Source of the DNA: JACKBC01 sp041391125 | Lineage (GTDB): Bacteria > Chloroflexota > Anaerolineae > Caldilineales > Caldilineaceae | Reading direction: 5' to 3' | Length of the DNA: 64,000 nt | Assembly (NCBI GenBank): GCA_041391125.1 | Contig: JAWKON010000042.1 | Coordinates: forward strand, 11,731 to 75,730 | Shown here: one piece after another, positions 18,482 to 25,795 of the stretch | How positions within the stretch are numbered: position 1 is the first letter of the stretch | Layout: each line of letters opens with the position of its first letter | Notes under the pieces: generated by a model | What the model saw: the letters and a program-made list of their open reading frames with translations, nothing else | What the model was told of the DNA's origin: nothing | The model's database searches: none | Made by a program: the position numbers and the translations under genes

Positions 18482-19570
18482 ATGCCCAAACTCACCAGAC
18501 GCAACTTTCTCGGCCTCTCGGCCGCCGGTACGGGCGCGATTTTATTGGGCGCGGCGGGCTGCACCAATCCGCTGGACCCCACCGGCGGCGCCGATATTGC
18601 CGCCGACGTGGCCGCCATGCAGGAAATGGCGCAGGAGGCCGCAGCCGAATTGGCGTCCGACGTTATCGCCGATGAAAGCACGCTCATTGCCAATATGACC
18701 CAAGCGGCGTCCCATTTTGTGCAAACGCTGGATGCCGCGCAACTGGCTCAGGCTAGCTACGACTTTGGCGACCCCGAGCGCTTCCGCTGGCATTGGACCA
18801 CCCCGCGCGGCTTCCCGCGCAACGGGCTGCCGCTGCGCCAGATGAACGAGGAGCAGAAAGCGGCGGCATTGGCCCTTTTGCAGAGCAGCCTTTCCGAAAG
18901 CGGCTTTCAAAAAGCGCTGGATATTATTTCGCTCCAGCAGGACTTGGGCAACGACCCCGAACTCTACTATGTGACCCTCTTTGGTGAACCGGGCGGCGAA
19001 CGCTGGAGCTGGCGCTGGGAAGGCCATCACCTGTCGCACCATTTTGCCGTCCTCGGCGACCGCGTCGCCATGACGCCCTTCTTCCTGGGTTCGTGGCCCA
19101 CCAAAACCGAAGCCGGTCTGCGCGCCATGTCCGTCGAAGAAGACGCCGGGCTGGAGCTGATCAACACGCTGCCGGACGATCTGCGCCAGGCCGCCATTTT
19201 CCAGAACGACACGCTGACCCGCCACGTGACGCAGAACGCGGCCTATGTGGAGCCGTTGGCGCCGGTGGGCGTCTTCTACGGCGACCTGCCGGAAACGCAT
19301 CAGCCGCTGGTGGACCAGATTGTGCAAACCTATTTGCATAGCCTGCCGGAGATTGTGGCCGCGCCCGCGTTGGAGCGCATTGCCCAGGCGGACATGATGC
19401 AGGTGCGCTTTGGTTGGGCGGGCAGTCTGGAATATCAGCGACCTCAATATTATCGCTTGCAAGGCCCCACTTTCTTGCTGGAATTCGACAATTCGCGTAA
19501 CGGCGGCACACATATTCATAGTGTATGGCGCGATTTTGAGAAGGATTTTGGGGCGGATTTGAGCGGATAG
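18482..19570 (+). CDS. DUF3500 family protein with Tat signal
   Basis: AAGGA at about 18470 supports ATG 18482 and a 362-residue product. The N-terminus MPKLTRRNFLGLSAAGTGAI has a twin-arginine motif (RRNFLG) then a hydrophobic stretch ending LGAAGC, so it may be exported by Tat and lipid-anchored. The body matches DUF3500: FGDPERFRWHWTT, GLPLRQMNEEQKAAALALL, DPELYYVTLFGEPG and WSWRWEGHHLSHHFAVLGD, histidine-rich segments typical of the family. The end GGTHIHSVWRDFEKDFG is also conserved. The function of DUF3500 proteins is unknown. The next gene encodes a haem-type membrane protein 25 bases away, which may hint at a redox link (inference). Confidence 0.92.
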   Translation: MPKLTRRNFLGLSAAGTGAILLGAAGCTNPLDPTGGADIAADVAAMQEMAQEAAAELASDVIADESTLIANMTQAASHFVQTLDAAQLAQASYDFGDPERFRWHWTTPRGFPRNGLPLRQMNEEQKAAALALLQSSLSESGFQKALDIISLQQDLGNDPELYYVTLFGEPGGERWSWRWEGHHLSHHFAVLGDRVAMTPFFLGSWPTKTEAGLRAMSVEEDAGLELINTLPDDLRQAAIFQNDTLTRHVTQNAAYVEPLAPVGVFYGDLPETHQPLVDQIVQTYLHSLPEIVAAPALERIAQADMMQVRFGWAGSLEYQRPQYYRLQGPTFLLEFDNSRNGGTHIHSVWRDFEKDFGADLSG

Positions 19571-19571
19571 C

Positions 19572-19612
19572 GAGTGGGCGAGTGGCGGGTGGCGGGTGGT
19601 GAGTGGCGTGTA
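19572..19612. repeat. GAGTGGC/GGGTGGC heptamer array supplying a start codon
   Basis: Words GAGTGGGC, GAGTGGC, GGGTGGC, GGGTGGT, GAGTGGC run from the DUF3500 stop into the next gene; its first codons (GTG GTG AGT GGC GTG) are part of this array. Confidence 0.85.
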
Positions 19613-20183
19613 CTGGTTGAGGCGGAATTGGCATCGGGTTTTGACGCACGTGATTGGCGGCGGGTTGCTGCTGATTATGGGCTATTATTATGTTTCGGGC
19701 CGGTTGGTGAACCCGACGCGCTACATCGTGCTCAGTTCGGGTACGTTGGGGTTGGTCTTTTTGGTGTCTTCGCTGGCCTGTTCGCCGCTGCGACGTTGGG
19801 CGGGCTGGTCGGGCGCCATTCAAATTCGGCGAGCGCTGGGACTGTATAGCTTTACCTTTATGGCGATCCATCTGCTGGGTTATGCCGTGCTGGAAAACTC
19901 GTTAAGCCCGCGCCTGATCTGGCGCGATTTGGGGGAACGGCGAGCCATGCCGCTGGGGCTGCTGGCCTTTGCGCTGTTGATTCCGCTAGCCGTTACCTCT
20001 ACGCAGGGCTGGCAGCGGCGATTGGGACGGCGCTGGCGGAGGTTGCACTTCCTAGTTTATCCGGCGGCCCTGCTCAGCGTGTGGCACTATCTGTGGCTGG
20101 ATCGCGACATCATCACGGCGCCGCTGATCTATGCGGGTATTGTGGGGCTGCTGCTGGCGGCCAGGTTGGTCAAACGCAGATAA
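19596..20183 (+). CDS. Ferric-reductase-like (YedZ/MsrQ-type) transmembrane protein
   Basis: A 195-residue, six-helix membrane protein. Helices include VIGGGLLLIMGYYYVSG, YIVLSSGTLGLVFLVSSLAC, ALGLYSFTFMAIHLLGYAVL, LLAFALLIPLAVTSTQGW, HFLVYPAALLSVWHYLW and a final one. H92 (MAIHLL), H151 (RLHFLVY) and H164 (SVWHYLW) match the haem-ligand histidines of the ferric reductase-like domain (PF01794) as in MsrQ; the TSTQGWQRRLG loop is typical. It probably carries b-type haem and moves electrons across the membrane. The GTG start lies within a repeat array and has no clear ribosome binding site, so the true start may be a few codons later. No MsrP partner is present; the DUF3500 Tat protein occupies the position a partner would have. 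Confidence 0.88.
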   Translation: MVSGVYWLRRNWHRVLTHVIGGGLLLIMGYYYVSGRLVNPTRYIVLSSGTLGLVFLVSSLACSPLRRWAGWSGAIQIRRALGLYSFTFMAIHLLGYAVLENSLSPRLIWRDLGERRAMPLGLLAFALLIPLAVTSTQGWQRRLGRRWRRLHFLVYPAALLSVWHYLWLDRDIITAPLIYAGIVGLLLAARLVKRR

Positions 20184-20214
20184 CAAGTAAAACTAGGATT
20201 GGCTCAATGGATTT

Positions 20215-20365
20215 TCGGGTGGTTGACCCGCTTTGGTTTCGATACTGCCGCTGTTCTCTCAAGGCTGCCAACTGCCGCAGCCTACTCAACCGCCGCTTGC
20301 CGTTTCAAGGTCATGAGTTCTAAAAGAGCCCCAAAAATCTGTGCCATCTGCATAATCTGTAGTTA
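20215..20365. repeat. GATACG palindrome element followed by CTGTG word repeat
   Basis: GGTTGACCCGCTTTGGTTTCG and CTACTCAACCGCCGCTTGCC (20218-20302) are GATACG-family arms; AAAAATCTGTGCCATCTGC and ATAATCTGTAG follow (20332-20362). Confidence 0.82.
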
Positions 20366-20425
20366 ACTCAAATGTAAGTCCATTGAATTGTCCAAAGTTC
20401 AAATCAAACTGATAGGAGTATGTTC

Positions 20426-21158
20426 GTGATCGAGAAGTTTTCAATTCGCTATATAGCCACTTTCCTTTCGATTTTACTGTTTAGCTGGCTGGTTTCAGCG
20501 TGCGCCGGTGGTCAGTCGGCGCCAGCAGAAAGCGCTGGTGAATCTGCGAGCGCACCCGTGCAAGAGGCTGCCGAAGCGCCCGCCCAAAATCAAGTCGCCG
20601 ACGTTGCAATTGGCAACGCCAAAACGTTCCAAATTGTCCAAGACGGCACCGAAGCCCGCTTTTACATTGACGAAGTGCTCATGGGCAAGGACAAAACAGT
20701 CATTGGCGTCACCTCCCTGGTCGAAGGCGAGCTGACCGTGGACCCCGCCAACCCCAGCAGCGCCCAGATTGGCGCCATTCGCATTGACGCCCGCGATCTG
20801 ACCACCGACAGTGGTCAACGCAACGGCGCCATCCGCCGCTTTATTTTGCAGTCCAATCAGGATCAATATCAGTACATCACCTTTGAACCCACGGCCATTG
20901 CGGGCATGCCCGCCGCCGTCAACGTGGGCGACACCTTTGAATTTAGCGTCACCGGCAACCTGACCATTCGCGACGTCACGCAGCCGGAAACATTCGCTGT
21001 CTCCGTCACGGTCAATTCTGAGAATGAATTGGTCGGCCTGGGCAAAACCACCATCCAGCGCGCCGACTTCAACCTGACCATCCCCAGCGTGCCTTCGGTG
21101 GCCAATGTGGCCGAGGAAGTGCCGTTGGAGATTGAATTTACGGCGTGCAGAGCAGTAG
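20426..21158 (+). CDS. YceI family lipoprotein
   Basis: ATG 20420 lies only one base after TAGGAG (20413-20418); GTG 20426 has the proper seven-base spacing and is the likelier start. A hydrophobic signal ending WLVSAC gives a lipobox cysteine. After an Ala/Glu/Pro linker the YceI fold (PF04264) follows: EARFYIDEVLMGKDKTVIG, SSAQIGAIRIDARDLTTDS, RRFILQSNQDQYQYITFEP, FEFSVTGNLTIRDVTQPETF and VGLGKTTIQRADFNLTIPSV. YceI lipocalin-like barrels bind isoprenoid or other amphipathic molecules. The family ends at about EIEFTA; here the frame runs on through a word repeat into the next gene, and a one-frame shift would end it at 21158, so a small indel near 21145 is likely. Confidence 0.85.
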
Positions 21159-21222
21159 AGGGGTGGAGGGTAGAGGGGAGATCGTCTGGCGACCTTCACT
21201 CCTCCACCCCTCTACTCCTCCA
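21150..21222. repeat. TAGAGGGGTGGAGGG / CCTCCACCCCTCTA inverted array
   Basis: GTAGAGGGGTGGAGGGTAGA (21155-21174) faces CTCCTCCACCCCTCTACTCC (about 21199-21218), an intergenic hairpin between the YceI and hydrolase genes. Confidence 0.82.
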
Positions 21223-21241
21223 CTTTTTCCCGAAACAAAAT

Positions 21242-22586
21242 ATGAAACAAATCAAACTCTTTTCCCTCGTCTCCCTGTGCAGCTTGCTTTTACCATGCTG
21301 CCAGGGGCCACGGTGCATGCGCAGACGGCTGTCCAGAGTGCGCCAGCAGCGTGATTGTGCAGCCGGGCGATACGCTTTCCATCATTGCGGGCGACTATCT
21401 GGGCAACCAGACAGCCTATGCGCGTATTGTGGCGGCCACCAATGCCAAGGCGGAGACCGACCCCACTTACGCCACCATCACCAATCCCAACGTGTTGGTG
21501 GTGGGCTGGCGCTTGTGCATCCCCAACGGAGGGCAAACTGCGGCCAGCGCGCCCGCGGCATCAACCGGCGGCGCCGCGGCTTCGGCCAACGCCGAAACGG
21601 TCACCAGTTCTGCGGCCCCGCAACCCATTGCGCCTGCGGCCACGCCGGAACCGCTGGTGCAACTCGCCCCCGGAGAGCTACATCCGCTGACCATTGAGCG
21701 CATGCGCCAGGAAAGCTATCCCGGCAGCGACATCGTGATCGAGCAGGTGCTGGATGCGGGCGTCAATTATGACCGCTACCTGGCTTCGTATCTTTCCGAA
21801 GGCAACAAAATCTACGCCATGCTAACCGTGCCGCGCGGCGAAAAGCCGGCCAGCGGCTGGCCCGTGATCATCTTCAACCACGGCTTTATTCCGCCCGAAA
21901 TCTATCGCACCACCGAGCGCTATGTGGCCTATTTGGATGCCTTTGCCCGCAATGGCTATATTGTCTTGAAGTCGGATTACCGCGGCCACGGCTTTTCCGA
22001 AGGTGAGGCCACCGGCGGTTACGCCACGCCCGCCTACACCGTCGATGTGCTCAACGCCGTCTCGTCGATCAAGCGCTATGCCGCCGCCGACCCCAACCGC
22101 ATTGGCATGTGGGGGCACTCCATGGGCGGGCAGATTACGCTGCGCGCCATGGTCGTCACCAAAGACATTAAAGCCGGCGTCATTTGGGGCGGCGTGGTGG
22201 CTTCATACCCGGATTTGCTGGAACGGTGGCGGCGACGCAACAACGACACGCCGCCGCCCACCACCACCAATCGCTCGCGGCGCTGGCGTGAGGAGCTGAC
22301 CGAGCAATTTGGCGCCCCGGCAGAAAATCCCGCCTTCTGGGCCTCCATTTCGCCCAACAGCTACCTGACCGATCTCTCCGGTCCCATCCAGTTGCATCAC
22401 AGCACGCTGGATGAAAGCGTGCCGGTGGAACTTTCGCAACTCCTGCGCGATGAAATTTTGGCCGTCAATGGCACAGTCGAATATTACGAATACGCCGGTG
22501 ATAACCACAACATCTCGGTCAACTTCAACACGGCGGCTGCCCGCTCGGTGGCGTTTTTTGACCGGTATGTGAAGGGGATTCAATAG
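21242..22586 (+). pseudogene. Secreted LysM-alpha/beta hydrolase (S9/DLH-like), frameshifts in the signal region
   Basis: ATG 21242 gives MKQIKLFSLVSLCSLL; after a frame change near 21290 the signal peptide continues TMLPGATVHAQTAVQSAPA, and after a second near 21350 the mature protein starts SVIVQPGDTLSIIAGDYLG. That segment to GWRLCIPNGG (about 65 residues) is a LysM domain. An Ala/Thr linker follows, then an alpha/beta hydrolase: WPVIIFNHGFIPPE (oxyanion region), DYRGHGFSEGEA, GMWGHSMGGQITLR (nucleophile serine), STLDESVPVEL (acid) and YAGDNHNISVNF (histidine). From 21351 on the frame is intact. It is probably a cell-surface esterase or peptidase held on glycan by LysM (inference). Confidence 0.85.
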
Positions 22587-22705
22587 TGAGTATTGCGTAT
22601 TGCGTATTGAGTATTGCGTATTGAGTGTTGAGTAGTCCGCTAGAGAATCTTGTTTCGATATGAGTTACTCTGCCCGAATACTCAACACTCAATACTCGAT
22701 ACGCT
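22586..22705. repeat. GTATTGC/GTATTGA heptamer array with inverted partner
   Basis: GAGTATTGCGTATTGCGTAT and GAGTATTGCGTATTGAGTG (22587-22632) face AATACTCAACACTCAATACT (22677-22696) across TTGTTTCGATATGAG. The array begins in the stop of the hydrolase and ends about 23 bases before the next ribosome binding site. Confidence 0.88.
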
Positions 22706-22740
22706 ACACTTCCCACAAATTCTTAATCAAGGAGAACCAC

Positions 22741-23715
22741 ATGAAAGAAATCCAAACTTTCCGCAAGTATTTGATCGAAGAGTTTTATGAGGATTATCGT
22801 GAGGGGGAGATCAGCCGCCGCACCTGTATTCGCCGGGTGGCCTTTTTGACGGGCAGCATGGCGGCCGCCGCCACGGCCATGACGGCGGTGGGCTGCGCGC
22901 CGCTGGAATTACCCGCCGCCACGGAGCCCATGCCCACCGCCACCCCACCGGCAGAAGAAGAAGCCGCGGCCGGCGGCCTCATGCCGGTGGAGGGCGCCCA
23001 GAGCCCATTGAGCGTGCCCGAAGGCGACCCGGACGTGATCTCTGGCATGGTCACCTTTATGAATGGCAGCGATGAGATCATGGCCTATCAGGCGCGGCCG
23101 GCTGCCGATGGCGTCTATCCGGCGATCCTGGTTTGCCACGAGAACCGCGGGCTCAATCCGCACATTGCGGACGTGGCCCGGCGCTTTGCCAAGAATGGTT
23201 ACGCGGCATTGGCGCTAGACCTGCTCTCGCGCGAGGGCGGCACCTCTACCCATGATCGCGATGCGGTGCCGGCGCTGTTGACCGATGCCGGCGCCGACCG
23301 CCACGTGAGCGATTTCCTGGCGGCGGCGGACTATCTGCAAACGCTCGACTTTGTGGATGGCGAGCGGCTGGGCATGATCGGCTTCTGCTTTGGCGGCGGC
23401 ATTACGTGGCGCGTGGCCACGGCGCTGCCCACGCTCAAGGCGGCAGTCCCCTTCTACGGCCCGGCGCCCGATCTGAGCCAGGTTCCCAATATAAAAGCGG
23501 CTGTACTGGGCGTCTATGCCGAACTGGACGAACGTATTGGCGCCGGCGTGCCCGATTTGCAGGCGGCGCTGGATGCGGCGGGTACGAATTATCAGATCAA
23601 CGTATATCCCGGCGTCAACCACGCTTTCCACAACGACACCGGTGAGCGCTACGTGGAAGAGCAAGCCACTCAGGCCTGGATGGATGCTCTGGCTTGGTTT
23701 GCTGAATATGTGTAA
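22741..23715 (+). CDS. Dienelactone hydrolase family protein with Tat-like signal
   Basis: AAGGAGAACC just upstream supports ATG 22741; 324 residues. The N-terminal 25 residues are hydrophilic, then SRRTCIRRVAFLTGS gives a twin-arginine-type signal and AVGC (C52) a possible lipobox. After an acidic Pro linker the hydrolase domain has VCHENRG (E134), IGFCFGGG with nucleophile C216, YAELDERI (D263) and GVNHAFHND (H294): the Cys-Asp-His triad of dienelactone hydrolases (PF01738). Secreted relatives with this delayed Tat signal are frequent in Chloroflexota and proteobacteria. The likely action is hydrolysis of a lactone or ester outside the membrane; the substrate is unknown. Confidence 0.92.
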   Translation: MKEIQTFRKYLIEEFYEDYREGEISRRTCIRRVAFLTGSMAAAATAMTAVGCAPLELPAATEPMPTATPPAEEEAAAGGLMPVEGAQSPLSVPEGDPDVISGMVTFMNGSDEIMAYQARPAADGVYPAILVCHENRGLNPHIADVARRFAKNGYAALALDLLSREGGTSTHDRDAVPALLTDAGADRHVSDFLAAADYLQTLDFVDGERLGMIGFCFGGGITWRVATALPTLKAAVPFYGPAPDLSQVPNIKAAVLGVYAELDERIGAGVPDLQAALDAAGTNYQINVYPGVNHAFHNDTGERYVEEQATQAWMDALAWFAEYV

Positions 23716-23821
23716 GGCCATTGTAGAAAAATAATTGCGCCGTCTATGCGTGTTGCGTGTACCGCTCGAGCAGTTTGTTCGTAAGGGTGTGGTTGTTTCG
23801 TTAACATGACCCAAAATGATA

Positions 23822-23881
23822 GCCATAAATGCAAAAGGCGCCGAGATCGCAAGCGAACACGGCGCCTATTGCATTTATGGC
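23822..23881. terminator. Long near-perfect hairpin (22-bp stem)
   Basis: GCCATAAATGCAAAAGGCG.. (23822-23843) pairs with its inverse ending ..GCATTTATGGC (23860-23881), one mismatch in 22 pairs, loop of 16 bases. It has no T-run, so it is not a textbook intrinsic terminator, but it sits between the dienelactone hydrolase and PhyH genes and would strongly pair in RNA. Confidence 0.7.
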
Positions 23882-24009
23882 CGGGTTGGCAGCCAGTGCG
23901 TTTTAGTTTGGAGGACATCTCGGAGGAAAAGAGCAAGCTGTGGTAATGTAAAAGAGAGGATCTGCGGTTCCTAGCAACCATCAATTCATCCAGGTGAGGA
24001 GCACCCACA

Positions 24010-24846
24010 ATGTCGCACAAACCAACCGATTTGGAAATATTTCTCTTTGACCTGCGCGGCTACATCGTGCTGAAAAACGCCCTTTCGGCTGCGGAAGTGG
24101 CGGAGATCAACGCCGGGCTGGACGCCATCCCGCCGCTCAAAAAGGGCGAATGGTACGGCTATGTCCACGGCCACTCGTTTGGCCCCAAGGATGGCTTGAA
24201 CTATCAGCAGATCTATGAGGCGGGCGAGCCGTTTGAAAAGCTCATCGATCATCCATCGTGGATCGAAAAAGTGAAGCACTTTGTGGGTGGCGCAGGCACC
24301 TTTGATTACAATCACGGGCCGCTCTTTATTGACGAAAACTTTGCCAACTTCCGCGAACCGGGCGAGGCCATTGGCATCCATTCGGGCGGCCACACCCACA
24401 CCAAGCGCACCCAATTTCAGCACGTGGACGGCAAATTCCACTGTGGCCAGATCAACATCCTCATGGCGCTGACGCCTATGGGACCGGGCGACGGCGCCAC
24501 CATGGTCATCCCCGGCTCGCACAAATCCAACTATGCGCATCCGCACCTGGCCGGCCACACCATTGGTGAAGGCGGCTCGGTAGACGGCATCGAAGGCGCC
24601 GTCGAAGTCAACATGGAGACGGGCGACGCGCTGCTCTTTGTGGACGCCATTTGTCACGGCTCGGCCCGCCGCAGCAATCCAGGCGTGCGGCGCACCCTTG
24701 TCTATCGCTACGGTCCCTCCTGGGGCAACTTCCGCCACGGCTACCAGCCTTCGCCCGCACTGCTGGCCCGCTTGACGCCCGCGCGGCGTCAGATCGTGCA
24801 GCCCCAGCGCCTGATCCCGCGCGAACCACAGGTGGCCGCACCATGA
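24010..24846 (+). CDS. Phytanoyl-CoA dioxygenase (PhyH) family protein
   Basis: A 278-residue Fe(II)/2-oxoglutarate dioxygenase. FDLRGYIVLKNALSAAEVAE is the family N-terminus; the metal site is provided by FQHVDGKFHCG (H-x-D type) and ICHGSARRSN (distal histidine followed by the arginine that binds 2-oxoglutarate). NILMALTPMGPGDGATMVIP and GSHKSNY are conserved strands. GGTGAGGAGCACCC before the ATG contains a ribosome binding site. The stop overlaps the next start as ATGA (24843-24846), so it is translationally coupled to a haloacid dehalogenase-type gene; together they may modify and dephosphorylate or dehalogenate one substrate (inference). Confidence 0.93.
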   Translation: MSHKPTDLEIFLFDLRGYIVLKNALSAAEVAEINAGLDAIPPLKKGEWYGYVHGHSFGPKDGLNYQQIYEAGEPFEKLIDHPSWIEKVKHFVGGAGTFDYNHGPLFIDENFANFREPGEAIGIHSGGHTHTKRTQFQHVDGKFHCGQINILMALTPMGPGDGATMVIPGSHKSNYAHPHLAGHTIGEGGSVDGIEGAVEVNMETGDALLFVDAICHGSARRSNPGVRRTLVYRYGPSWGNFRHGYQPSPALLARLTPARRQIVQPQRLIPREPQVAAP

Positions 24847-25599
24847 ACTCATCCACCACCAAGCTTGATGCAGTCCAAGCCCTTCTCTTCGATGTCTTCG
24901 GCACCGTGACCGACTGGCGCAGCACCATCATCCGCGCAGGGTCAACAGTGGGGACGGGAGAAAGGGCTTACCGTAGATTGGGTCCAGTTTGCCGACGCCT
25001 GGCGTGCGGGCTACGCCCCGGCCATGCAGCGCGTGCGCCGCGGCGATCTACCGTGGATGAACATCGACGCGCTGCACCGCTTGATCCTGGAAGATTTGCT
25101 GGTCCAATTCAACATCCGCGGGCTGAGCGAAGACGAAAAGGCGCACATGAACCGGGTCTGGCACCGGCTCGATCCGTGGCCCGACGCGCGCAGCGGATTG
25201 GCGCGACTGCGCCAGCGCTTCATCGTGGCGCCGCTCTCCAACGGCAACCTGGCCCTGCTGACCAACATGGCCAAACAGGCCGACTTGCGCTGGGACTGCA
25301 TCCTCTCCGCCGAGCTGGCTCACCACTACAAGCCCGACCCGGAAGCCTATTTGACTGCCGTGCAATTGCTTGGCCTACAGCCGGAGCAGGTCATGATGGT
25401 GGCTGCGCATAACGGCGATCTGCTGGCGGCGCAGGCGCTTGGTTTGCGCACGGCCTTTGTCTATCGCCGGCAAGAATACGGCCCCAACCAGACCACCGAT
25501 TTGGTACCGGCCGCCCCCATTGATGTTGTGGCGCAGGATTTTAATCATTTGGCGGACATATTGGCAATTGAACTTTGTGTCAAAGTCAACAGTTTTTAG
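24843..25599 (+). pseudogene. HAD hydrolase, haloacid dehalogenase type II-like, frameshifted
   Basis: Starts in the ATGA overlap with the PhyH gene. Motif I is VQALLFDVFGTVTDWR, with the nucleophile aspartate. After a frame change around 24940-24960 the protein continues VDWVQFADAWRAGY, MQRVRRGDLPWMNIDALH, IVAPLSNGNLALLTNMAK (motif II), SAELAHHYKPDPEAYLTA (motif III lysine) and VMMVAAHNGDLLAAQALGL (motif IV). This is the order and spacing of (S)-2-haloacid dehalogenases (TIGR01428-type). The 3' two thirds are in one intact frame to 25599, so a single short indel region breaks the gene. Confidence 0.85.
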
Positions 25600-25665
25600 T
25601 GCTCAGTTCCCAGGGAAAACTTCTAGACTGCCCACTGAAAACTGAGCACTGTTCACTGCTAACTT
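25595..25665. repeat. CACTGAAAACTGAGCACTG word array
   Basis: GTGCTCAGTTCCCAGGG and AGACTGCCCACTGAAAAC then GAGCACTGTTCACTGC form an imperfect inverted pair directly after the HAD gene. Confidence 0.7.
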
Positions 25666-25698
25666 AACGACATTGGGTGTACACTCCATCATCTCATT

Positions 25699-25726
25699 TT
25701 GTCCATCCTCCCAAATCCATTAAAAT
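25699..25726 (+). promoter_or_regulatory. Possible promoter of the glucan phosphorylase gene
   Basis: TTGTCC (25699-25704), 16-base spacer, TAAAAT (25721-25726). It lies 70 bases before the start codon in a gap free of genes. Moderate match only. Confidence 0.4.
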
Positions 25727-25795
25727 GAAGCACATTGTAATGCAACCGTTTGCGTAGTTGCCATTTTCCGTTATTTTGAGAAGGAGCACTCATCC

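Noticed and set aside
20420..21697. A single 425-residue protein joining YceI and the hydrolase signal region
   Set aside because: The part after about 21145 is word-repeat translation and then a shifted hydrolase N-terminus; family comparison ends YceI near EIEFTA, so this is a frame fusion, not a gene.
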